The position numbers were made by a program, and so were the translations under genes. This document shows, piece after piece, positions 16,633 through 24,852 of a stretch of 64,000 bases of DNA (position 1 is its first letter; each line of letters starts with the position of its first letter). The stretch is from assembly GCA_016784735.1 (NCBI GenBank), contig JADHUC010000004.1, positions 38,689 through 102,688 on the forward strand, in the 5' to 3' direction. Under the pieces are notes generated by a model. That model saw nothing but the letters and a program-made list of their open reading frames with translations. It was not told the DNA's origin and did not search any database. This DNA is from Pirellulaceae bacterium. GTDB lineage: Bacteria; Planctomycetota; Planctomycetia; Pirellulales; Pirellulaceae.

Positions 16633-18306
16633 CTACAAGTCGGGTAGCTTCCAAAGTGCCCGATGGCTGAGTCCGGCTTCACCGGATCTGTAAAGTTTGC
16701 ATCTTTGCGGATCCATGTCCAGCGACGGCAGATGCTGCAGTACGGAATCCATGGCGCTACGATAGATATAGCCGCCGTCGATCCAGCAGGTTCGCAAGTT
16801 CTTGAACTTCTTCAAGTGTTCGAGATCTTCATTCTGAAGTTGATGACAGTTGAAGGCAAGTAACTCTTCCAGACGAGGCGCTTCGCTTAGATGGCGGAGG
16901 GTTTCGCCAGTTATCCCGAGATCCCACAGATAGACGCGGCGCAGCTTTGGGCAATGTCGAAGGAAATGCAAATGCCGGTCTTGCATGCGAGTCACTGCCG
17001 CCGTGAAGGTCTGCAGCTCGTCCAGCGATCCAAGTGGATCGCACGCGTCGGGCTCCAGTGGTGATAGGGCGACTTTGTATCCCGAAAGGTCTAGACGCCG
17101 CAATCCGCCGAGCTGACCGATCATGCGCATTGTCTCGTCGTCCAGATGCACCCGCAGGTGCAACTCGGTCAATCGAGGCAACTCTCGCAAGTGGGCGAGC
17201 TGCGCCCCATCGAATCCGTTGCCTTCGATTGTCACCTCCTCGAGCTTCCGAAATCGCCGGATATCCTCCCACGTGATGGGTTTCAGCTCGGCATCGATCT
17301 TCAACAGCGGTTCCCGTTGCGTAATAGTGACGTGGACCGGGTCTCGATCGAAGGTCTCGGCGCTCCATAGATACGTCCCGTGGATTTCCAGGTCCTGAGC
17401 ACGTTCGCCCCAACGCCTGGCCAATTCGCTGAAACTGACCTCGGACAGGCGACGTAATTCGATGTCCCTTAGGTTCGGCACGGCGGCTTGGAGCCTATCC
17501 ACGGGAAAGTCCAACCGCCCAAGCACCGTGAGACGCTTCAGTTGCTGTAGCTGAGCCAGCCGCATCATCTGCTCACGTCCACATTCAAGCTCGACGGTCA
17601 ATCGCTCGAGCCGCTGCAACTTGACAAGGTCGTCCAAGCCACGATCCGACACTCGGCTTGCCCACAACTGCGTCACGGGGGTGTTCGGGTGTGCGGCCAA
17701 TAGCTGTAAGCCTCGTTCCGTCACAGGAAAATCGTGTATCAAAAGACCCAACTTTGGCCAGTGACGCAAGCACTCCAACGCGTCTTCGTCCACGAACCGG
17801 TTGCCGTGGATGTCAAGCAGGCGCAACTCGGCAAGTCCCTTCAACTGCTTCAGGCCTTCGTTGGTTAGTTCGGTGCGCCACAGCGAGAGCCTGCGTAGCT
17901 TCGTCAGTTTCCCGACGTATTCGAGGTCTTTGTCGCGAACCGAGCTTCTGGCCAGGTACAGCCGCCGTACGTCCGGCAGTCTGGCCAACGGTTGCAGACT
18001 GCCTTCATCGAAGTCGCGTTCCTGAAGATTGACCGCAACCACCTTATTGCAGCGGTCGGCCAGCGGCAGCCATTGCAGCCAATCCGGCACCGCAGGCTCA
18101 TACGTGATCCAGCCACGAATCTTCGTGATCTCCTCTGCCGCCGATGCCTGGCCCTCGTACGCTGTGACCATCCTTCGCCAATACGCAGCGGCGATACAGA
18201 CCAACGTCAGCAGCACCAACATGGACCAGATGCTGAACTGATACCATCTCCGGGTTGTGCGCGTGTTTCGCACACCGGAGGTCGCGTCGTCTGTTTGTCG
18301 CGTCAT
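16633..18306 (-). CDS. Membrane-anchored leucine-rich-repeat protein
   Basis: 557 aa from ATG 18306; a TTG 45 bp upstream is an alternative and neither has a clear ribosome site. The N-terminus carries the planctomycete anchor RRWYQFSIWSMLVLLTL, with a membrane segment at ~24-43. From ~100 to ~540 there are about fifteen leucine-rich repeats of the ribonuclease-inhibitor-like kind (LPDVRRLYLARSSVRDKDL, LTKLRRLSLWRTELTNEGL). These form a curved binding surface, probably outside the cytoplasmic membrane. The ligand is unknown. It is a member of a large planctomycete paralogous group and appears unrelated to its lyase neighbours. Confidence 0.8.
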   Translation of the reverse strand: MTRQTDDATSGVRNTRTTRRWYQFSIWSMLVLLTLVCIAAAYWRRMVTAYEGQASAAEEITKIRGWITYEPAVPDWLQWLPLADRCNKVVAVNLQERDFDEGSLQPLARLPDVRRLYLARSSVRDKDLEYVGKLTKLRRLSLWRTELTNEGLKQLKGLAELRLLDIHGNRFVDEDALECLRHWPKLGLLIHDFPVTERGLQLLAAHPNTPVTQLWASRVSDRGLDDLVKLQRLERLTVELECGREQMMRLAQLQQLKRLTVLGRLDFPVDRLQAAVPNLRDIELRRLSEVSFSELARRWGERAQDLEIHGTYLWSAETFDRDPVHVTITQREPLLKIDAELKPITWEDIRRFRKLEEVTIEGNGFDGAQLAHLRELPRLTELHLRVHLDDETMRMIGQLGGLRRLDLSGYKVALSPLEPDACDPLGSLDELQTFTAAVTRMQDRHLHFLRHCPKLRRVYLWDLGITGETLRHLSEAPRLEELLAFNCHQLQNEDLEHLKKFKNLRTCWIDGGYIYRSAMDSVLQHLPSLDMDPQRCKLYRSGEAGLSHRALWKLPDL

Positions 18307-18394
18307 GCTGTCGTGTTTCGTGTTTGCATAGCCATACCGTTGCGTATCCAACGTAAGTATCAGCCAACCGCTTGGACAACGGGTTTGGGGGCAT

Positions 18395-21300
18395 TCAGTG
18401 CTTTACATCAAGATTCATACCCGCGATCGCTCCGCTGTCAAAGGCGACAGCGATCAACGGAGCTTCTGAAGCCGGGGACTCGATGACGCGAATCGCTTGG
18501 ACGGCGCCGGACGCGAAGCCGACCGCGCGCAGTCCGTTATCGAGCAGCAACAGGCCCTCGCTAGTTCCCACAACAAAACCGTCTCCGATTGCCGCGACTG
18601 CTCGAATCTCACCGCCGCAGTAGGTTTTATTCATCAGCTCGCCGTCGGCCAGAGCGTATTGGATCAGAAAGCCGTCTTCGCGACCGACAAGCACCTCGGG
18701 TACGTCGTCGCCCGTCACGTCGCCGAGACAATGGCAGGCGTTCGTCGTGTGCGTGAACCGGCTCCAGACGGGGGAGAATTTCGGTGCCGAGAAGTAATTG
18801 ACACCGCCCGGGTTCAATGTCACCACCCCCAGCCACCGGCTTTCGTCGTCCGTCGTTCGGACCACGGCTCCGTCGAAATACTGTGGGAGCTGCATGTTGG
18901 GCGTACTGTGGCCAGTCAACGAACGAGTGGCAAGGTAACGCAACTTGCCTGCCGCCAGGTCCGAGCCGGAGTCAAGCACGCCGAAGCCCATGCCGTAGCG
19001 TCCCACGACGGCCAATTCCTCGCGCCCGTCGCCCGTGACATCGGGAACCGTGAAAGCGTACTTGCCCCCGCGGTCGCCCAGTGACGGCGTGACAGACTGC
19101 TTCAACTCCGGCTCGGGACTGACGCGTCCGTATCTGACATGGGGCAGGAAATAGTACTCCAGGTTTCCATTCTTGTCGGGTCGCCACGCGCCGACGAAAG
19201 CCGGCCGCAGATACGATACGCTGCTCGTGTCTCCCTGACGGACATCGTGTACGAATCGCGGCGAGCCGTCTCCGTTGTACACGTGCATCTTTTCCGCCAA
19301 CGTGAACGCGATGACATCCTGCTTCCCGTCCGAGTTCACGTCCGCCACATTAACGTTGATCAACGGCGATTCCAGCTCCCGCCGCCACAATCGCTTACCC
19401 TCCGGCGACAGCATCATCAATTGATTGCCCCCGGCTGCCAGCAACGTCCGTCGCTCGTCCGCGAAGAATCTCCCCGCGAAGAGGCTCACCTTGGCTCGCT
19501 GTTGTCGTTCCTGCGTGACGACCTCGATCTCGTAGAAGACCACCGGCTCCTTCTTCTCCCGCCAACGTCCCACGATTTTCAACTGCCTGGCGCGCTGACC
19601 CACCGGCAGGACGAAGGCGGGAAAGCGGTACGTGGACATGTACGAAACCATTTCGGCGTATTGGGTGTCGAATGGTGGAGATGGAAAACTCTGACGGCGC
19701 ACATCTTTGGCAAAGCCGTCATTGCTCATGGCCAGTTCGAAAGACATGTCTCCTTTGTCGAACGAATCCAATCGCCCAACGAGACGCACCGAGTCGACGG
19801 CAACTTCCTCATGGAGATCCAAAATCACTGCGCCTTCGATCCCCTCGTCCCAGCCGGCGCTTGGTTCGTTTCTGTAGTAGAGCACTCGATCGACCCAATC
19901 GGCCGGATCACCAATCGTCGTTGGCGGCTCGGCGGTGGCCTTGATGGTCCGGTGCTTCTCTAATGGTGGGAGGATATCCGAGACTCGCCAGACCTCGCGC
20001 CAAGGATTGGCGGTTGGGTAGGCTGCAGGTTGATTGCTGGACTCCTCAGGCATCACAGCTTCTTTCCACAGCCGTTTCAACTCGGCGTCCACTCGCTCAA
20101 AGAAGGCAGACGATCCCAGGGTCGTGATGGAATGATCTCCCGGCGGAAGGCGCAATCGTGTTTTTTCGGTGAGCGATCGGTCGTCGAGTCGCACCGGCGT
20201 ATCCCCGTCGAAATCGACTGTCACGTCGACGGGCGTTGTGTTCGGATTCTGTATCACGATGTCGCCCAACCCGCTAAACGGGAACAGGAGAACGTTGCAG
20301 CCCTCCGACGCCTCGATCCGGAACCAACCCGGAAGCGAGAACTGTCGCGTAGCCGAGATCGCCAGTCCATGATTCGACAAGTACCAGAGTCCGCCGTCGC
20401 CTTTCGCGTTTTGCAGCGGATCGAGGCTACCCGTCCCGATGGCGGCCGTTTCCTGAAACGCCCGACAGGTTCCGCTTACCAGCACAGACCGAGGCCCCAG
20501 CCGCCGAATGTCGAACTCTCGCCCCACCGTGTCGTTGGTGGTGTACACAAGATTCTGGAACGTCGCGCTCCCGCCGGCTTTCAAGTCAGCCGTTTTGTAC
20601 TGGCATAGAATCGTCGGTTCCGTCGAGCCGTCTCGCGGCTCCAGCCGTACTCTTTGTGCAACGGGCTCGGAGGCGGTAATCTGCAGGACCGCGCCGGTCA
20701 TGCCATCGAGCGCTCGGAAGGTCCGGCCGCCGTCCGATTCGCCTGGGTTGAAGGAACGCCAACGGCAGGTGAGATGATAAGTGTCGTCCGAATCGGCGGT
20801 CATCTCGTCGAGGACGACGAAGTAGCCCCCGTGCCGCCGAACCAAGCTTCGGCGCCAAGCCACCCCGCCATCATGCGGAAGCACAGAACTGATCCCCGAC
20901 ACGGTCGGACTGCTGAAGCTGGCTTCCCGCACACAGGCCGGCGCTTGCGGGTCGTGTCCGCCACGGCTCGTCGACACGACGCTGCGCGCCCAACTGCATT
21001 GCCGCTCGGCGTTCTGGAAGAGCAACAGCGAGCCCAGTTCGGTGAAACGGACCAACGCGTTTCCCTGGTAGCCATCCGCGCCGCCGGGATTGATTCCCTG
21101 TAGCATCAAGTAGGCGTCTTCCGGCCGGCAGCCGTCCCGGAAAACTGCCTTGCTGAACAGCTTTTCCCTGGGCGTTTTCGTTGGCCTGATCGCTTCGGTT
21201 GCGGCCTTGTCCTCGAACTCTTCAAACCGCCACGGCTCGATCGTCACGAGACTTAGCCCCACATATCGCTTCGGGTGAACCGCGGGGATGTTGCTCGGAA

Positions 21301-23383
21301 GACTCAGGGTCTCAGGCGCATACTCAACACGAAACCGCTTTCCCCAGTACAGCGAGAAACGCCTCAAGTTCTCGTGCAGCCATCGGTACTGGCCGTCTTG
21401 GTGGAAATAAGCCGCGGCCAGCAGCCCCAAACCTCCCGAGGTAATGGAAAAGTGCTGGCCAGGCATGCTGGTGATGTAGGCATCCTGCCCCGCCTGGCAG
21501 CCCAGATTGTCCACGTTAGCCACATAGTAGTCGGCCATGTTCGAGAACACGTTGGCCTGAAACAAACGCTCGTCCCCGGCGCGGAGGTACAAGTCGGCCA
21601 GGGCCGACACGCAGTCCAAACCTTCTTTGCCTTCTCTGTCGGCACGAAAACGTCCTTGTCGAATGAAGGCGTCGATATGGCCCCGAAGCCGCTGGTGTTT
21701 CTCCTGAACCTCCGCCTGTTTGCCAGTCGGCACATGGCCGATGTTGTCCAGGTATTCCAGGGCCACGAACTGCCCCAGCACCGAGGACAGAAGATGGCGG
21801 TCCAAGTGTCGACTGACTTCGTCCGGATCCGCGGTAACCGCACGAACCTGGTAACTGTCCTTGTTCTCCAGTGCATTTTGAAGAAGCCGTTCGTCGACAC
21901 GGATGCGCTGCTCTTCGCTCAGTGCGCCGGCCGCAATCAGTTGCCGCAACGCGCAGTAGTGCCGCGCGGATTCGTAGTGATTGCGTTCATCGAAGCCCCA
22001 GAGTCCGTGCTTGCGGCTTTCCAACTGTGAAAGCAGCGCGTCGCACGCGAATCGACCCGCCGTCAGATTGCCGTGCCAGAAGAACTCTCTCACCCTGTCG
22101 CCGAATTCGCCGTAAACCGGATCGCGGGACGTGACGTCCGGTCCGGCCGCGCCGCCGAGTTCGGAAAACGGCGGCATCGCGCCGTCGCGATACTGAATCG
22201 CCAGCCAGACCAAACGAAGGAATCTGGATTGAGCCGCGTCGAGCCCACTCGCGTCGGACGCACCCAGCAGAATCACGTCGGCTTTTCGGTGCAAGGGTGC
22301 GAACAGCGTGCGGATCTCGTAACGTCCGGGGCCGGGGTAGCGAGCGCTGGTTCCGGCGAGCAGACGACTGTAGAGAGGCAGAATCGCGAGGTTCGTATGG
22401 ATATTGCCCATAAGCAAAAGGTTCTCGCCCATCCATTGGTCGGCCAGCCGCCAGGTACCGGGCTCCAGGACCTGATCGGCCTCAACCATGGGCGGTGCCG
22501 CACCAAGAAGTCTCGTAAGTTTGTCTCGCAGTAAACCAGCCGTTTCCGCATCGTTCTTGCCGTGGACGATTGTGAAATTTGGTCGCCCGTTTTTGACTAG
22601 AGCGAAATCTCGGTTCCCGAAATAGTTGGCCGTTGCGGTGCCGCCGAGCCCGCGAACCGAATCGCCGTGCCCTTCATTGAAGTCGAACTGTGCGGCAGGT
22701 TCGTCAGGCGCTTCGGTCGGCCTGTCGTACAGGCGCACGTCGTCGATCAGCCCTCGAAAACCGCCCTGTTCTCCGGCGTCTGTTTCTGACCCGATTGGCC
22801 CGCCACCGATTCTCACGGGTTGCCTCGGGTAGTTCATCCTGGCAGCGACCTGTTTCGTCGCAACCTCTTTTCCGTCCACTTCCAGCCGCATCGTCTTCTG
22901 GTCGTACGAGGCTCTGACCAAACGCCACTTGTCATCGGCCAGGGAAACGTCCGCCGTCAACGTGTGAACCGAGCCGCCGGGGACGTGCAGCGCGAAGCTC
23001 GGCTTGCCGGCTTTGTCTAGAAGGACCACCCAGGAACTCTCAGTGCTGCGAGGACCTGCATACTGGCCAATCACGATGTTCTGTTGATGAAGCAACGCCG
23101 TTGTCTTGAGACGGAATTCGACGGCAATCTCCATATGACGCATGCCCACTTGTTCCGCCGAAATGCTGAACGCGGCGCCGCGACCGTCGAATCGCAGCGC
23201 CGGTGTGCCTCCATATCCGTCAGCCTCCCAAACCGCGCCCTCCAACCGGCCGACCGGCCCCAGCAGAGGAATCGGTGAGTCAGCCGCGGTTGAATCGCTG
23301 GGGAATCCTGCGGCAAAGCCGCATAGAACCGCGAACAGAACCGACACACGAACGCTTGACTTGAAGCCGAATGGACTGGTCAT
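18395..23383 (-). CDS. Giant secreted LamG / heparinase-like / FG-GAP protein (candidate polysaccharide lyase)
   Basis: 1662 aa from ATG 23383, preceded by GAGGGGAATCAG. After a signal peptide (1-34) the domains read as follows. LamG-like sandwich ~60-235 (GFRGLIDDVRLYDRP). A short alpha/beta part ~270-390. An alpha-helical toroid ~390-720 (HYESARHYCALRQLIAAGALSE, MPGQHFSITSGGLGLLAAAYF). A beta-sandwich reminiscent of the heparinase II/III or alginate-lyase C-domain ~780-1120 (RSLVRRHGGYFVVLDEMTA). A discoidin-like region ~1180-1330. An FG-GAP/VCBS-like propeller ~1350-1655 (VNVADVNSDGKQDVI, VPDVTGDGREELAV). This architecture suggests a cell-surface lyase acting on an acidic polysaccharide. 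Catalytic residues could not be assigned by eye. Confidence 0.65.
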   Translation of the reverse strand: MTSPFGFKSSVRVSVLFAVLCGFAAGFPSDSTAADSPIPLLGPVGRLEGAVWEADGYGGTPALRFDGRGAAFSISAEQVGMRHMEIAVEFRLKTTALLHQQNIVIGQYAGPRSTESSWVVLLDKAGKPSFALHVPGGSVHTLTADVSLADDKWRLVRASYDQKTMRLEVDGKEVATKQVAARMNYPRQPVRIGGGPIGSETDAGEQGGFRGLIDDVRLYDRPTEAPDEPAAQFDFNEGHGDSVRGLGGTATANYFGNRDFALVKNGRPNFTIVHGKNDAETAGLLRDKLTRLLGAAPPMVEADQVLEPGTWRLADQWMGENLLLMGNIHTNLAILPLYSRLLAGTSARYPGPGRYEIRTLFAPLHRKADVILLGASDASGLDAAQSRFLRLVWLAIQYRDGAMPPFSELGGAAGPDVTSRDPVYGEFGDRVREFFWHGNLTAGRFACDALLSQLESRKHGLWGFDERNHYESARHYCALRQLIAAGALSEEQRIRVDERLLQNALENKDSYQVRAVTADPDEVSRHLDRHLLSSVLGQFVALEYLDNIGHVPTGKQAEVQEKHQRLRGHIDAFIRQGRFRADREGKEGLDCVSALADLYLRAGDERLFQANVFSNMADYYVANVDNLGCQAGQDAYITSMPGQHFSITSGGLGLLAAAYFHQDGQYRWLHENLRRFSLYWGKRFRVEYAPETLSLPSNIPAVHPKRYVGLSLVTIEPWRFEEFEDKAATEAIRPTKTPREKLFSKAVFRDGCRPEDAYLMLQGINPGGADGYQGNALVRFTELGSLLLFQNAERQCSWARSVVSTSRGGHDPQAPACVREASFSSPTVSGISSVLPHDGGVAWRRSLVRRHGGYFVVLDEMTADSDDTYHLTCRWRSFNPGESDGGRTFRALDGMTGAVLQITASEPVAQRVRLEPRDGSTEPTILCQYKTADLKAGGSATFQNLVYTTNDTVGREFDIRRLGPRSVLVSGTCRAFQETAAIGTGSLDPLQNAKGDGGLWYLSNHGLAISATRQFSLPGWFRIEASEGCNVLLFPFSGLGDIVIQNPNTTPVDVTVDFDGDTPVRLDDRSLTEKTRLRLPPGDHSITTLGSSAFFERVDAELKRLWKEAVMPEESSNQPAAYPTANPWREVWRVSDILPPLEKHRTIKATAEPPTTIGDPADWVDRVLYYRNEPSAGWDEGIEGAVILDLHEEVAVDSVRLVGRLDSFDKGDMSFELAMSNDGFAKDVRRQSFPSPPFDTQYAEMVSYMSTYRFPAFVLPVGQRARQLKIVGRWREKKEPVVFYEIEVVTQERQQRAKVSLFAGRFFADERRTLLAAGGNQLMMLSPEGKRLWRRELESPLINVNVADVNSDGKQDVIAFTLAEKMHVYNGDGSPRFVHDVRQGDTSSVSYLRPAFVGAWRPDKNGNLEYYFLPHVRYGRVSPEPELKQSVTPSLGDRGGKYAFTVPDVTGDGREELAVVGRYGMGFGVLDSGSDLAAGKLRYLATRSLTGHSTPNMQLPQYFDGAVVRTTDDESRWLGVVTLNPGGVNYFSAPKFSPVWSRFTHTTNACHCLGDVTGDDVPEVLVGREDGFLIQYALADGELMNKTYCGGEIRAVAAIGDGFVVGTSEGLLLLDNGLRAVGFASGAVQAIRVIESPASEAPLIAVAFDSGAIAGMNLDVKH

Positions 23384-23521
23384 CTGATTCCCCTCCTCGC
23401 AGCGGCACAGCTAGAGCAAACGTCGCTTCTGCTCCCGCGCGTCCTTTTCCTCGATTTCGCCTTCCCGGCATTATACAATCTGTACAGTGCGTACTGTCAC
23501 GATTCCTTAACCGAAGGACAA

Positions 23522-24844
23522 ATGGCGATGTTCCACCAACTTTCACTCCTGATCGGATCGACATGCTGTTTGTTGTCACCCTGGACCGTCAACGCGGCGC
23601 AGCCCGTGCGAGCGTTTCCAGCGGCCGAGGGATTTGGCGCGTACGCGCAAGGCGGTCGCGGCGGTCGTGTATTGTTCGTGACGAATCTGGACGATTCCGG
23701 CCCGGGCAGCCTGCGTGCGGCGATCGAGGCCGAGGGGCGACGCATCGTCGTTTTTCGCACGTCCGGAATCATTGAATTGAAATCCGGGCTTTCGGTCCGC
23801 AAGCCGTACATCACGATCGCCGGGCAGACCGCGCCGGGCGATGGTATCTGCCTGAAGAACTTCGGCTTTTCCGTAGTGACGCACGACGTGATCGTTCGGC
23901 ACTTGCGATTTCGAACAGGCGACGAACCGGGGCCCGCGTACAAGGCGAAAGGAAGGGACTTTGCGCCGGACGCGGTCAGTATTGGCAGTCCAAGCCGCAA
24001 CGTGATCTTCGACCACTGTTCGGCGAGTTGGTCGATCGACGAATGCCTATCCGTTTCCGGCGAAGGGATCACCAACGTGACCGTCCAGTGGTGCATGATC
24101 ACCGAGTCACTGAACGACAGCTTTCATCCGAAGGGACCGCATGGTTACGGGTCGCTATTACGATGCAACGGCGACGTGACGTTCCACCACAACATCTACG
24201 CGCACCACCGATCGCGCAGCCCGCGTCCGGGCACGTACGGCAACGGGAGCATCCTGCTCGACTTCCGCAACAACGTGATCTACGATTCGAGCGGCTATTC
24301 GGCTGCAGACCCAGTTCGCATGAACTACATCGGCAATTTCATCCGTCGGCCGCGTGGCGCCGTCTTTCGCGTTGGCGGACCGACAACGCAGCTTTACGCA
24401 AGCGGCAATCACCTTGACGGAGGCAGCGAAGGGAATCAGGACAACTGGCGTTTGATGGCTGGCGCAACAGCCGCCAACAAAGCCGAAAAGCCATTTCCGG
24501 TTGCAGAGGTCAAAACGCACGACGCACAAGATGCGTTCGAACGAATACTGCAAGCGTGCGGGGCCACACTGCCGAAACGAGATGCCGTCGACACGCGGAT
24601 TGTCCAGCAGATTCGTTCCGGAACGGGTGGCCTGATCGACTCGCAAACCGAAATCGGCGGCTGGCCCGACTACGATTCAGCAGCTTCACCGCCAGACTCG
24701 GATAACGACGGTATGTCCGACAGATGGGAAGAACAGCACGAGCTAAAGGCCGGTATTCCCGATCACAACGACGACATAGACCGAGACGGCTACACGAACG
24801 TCGAGGAGTATCTCAACAGGACAGACCCGCGTCTTGCGGACTAA
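23522..24844 (+). CDS. Secreted PL1-like pectate lyase with C-terminal calcium-binding repeats
   Basis: 440 aa. GAAGGACAA precedes ATG 23522; the ATG at 23528 is equally possible. Residues 1-26 form a signal peptide. Residues ~30-350 are a right-handed beta-helix of the pectate lyase type: FPAAEGFGAYAQGGRGG, FVTNLDDSGPGSLRAAIEA, ITIAGQTAPGDGI and the VIFDHCSASWSIDE coil. The family eliminatively cleaves polygalacturonate with calcium. The C-terminus (~390-440) carries DSDNDGMSDRWEE and DIDRDGYTNVEEYLN, EF-hand/thrombospondin-type-3-like calcium loops. A paralogue with the same layout lies at 55841. The upstream spacer holds ACAGT-GCGT-ACTGT (around 23480-23500), a possible operator. Divergent from the giant lyase-like gene. 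Confidence 0.82.
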   Translation: MAMFHQLSLLIGSTCCLLSPWTVNAAQPVRAFPAAEGFGAYAQGGRGGRVLFVTNLDDSGPGSLRAAIEAEGRRIVVFRTSGIIELKSGLSVRKPYITIAGQTAPGDGICLKNFGFSVVTHDVIVRHLRFRTGDEPGPAYKAKGRDFAPDAVSIGSPSRNVIFDHCSASWSIDECLSVSGEGITNVTVQWCMITESLNDSFHPKGPHGYGSLLRCNGDVTFHHNIYAHHRSRSPRPGTYGNGSILLDFRNNVIYDSSGYSAADPVRMNYIGNFIRRPRGAVFRVGGPTTQLYASGNHLDGGSEGNQDNWRLMAGATAANKAEKPFPVAEVKTHDAQDAFERILQACGATLPKRDAVDTRIVQQIRSGTGGLIDSQTEIGGWPDYDSAASPPDSDNDGMSDRWEEQHELKAGIPDHNDDIDRDGYTNVEEYLNRTDPRLAD

Positions 24845-24852
24845 CTCAACGT

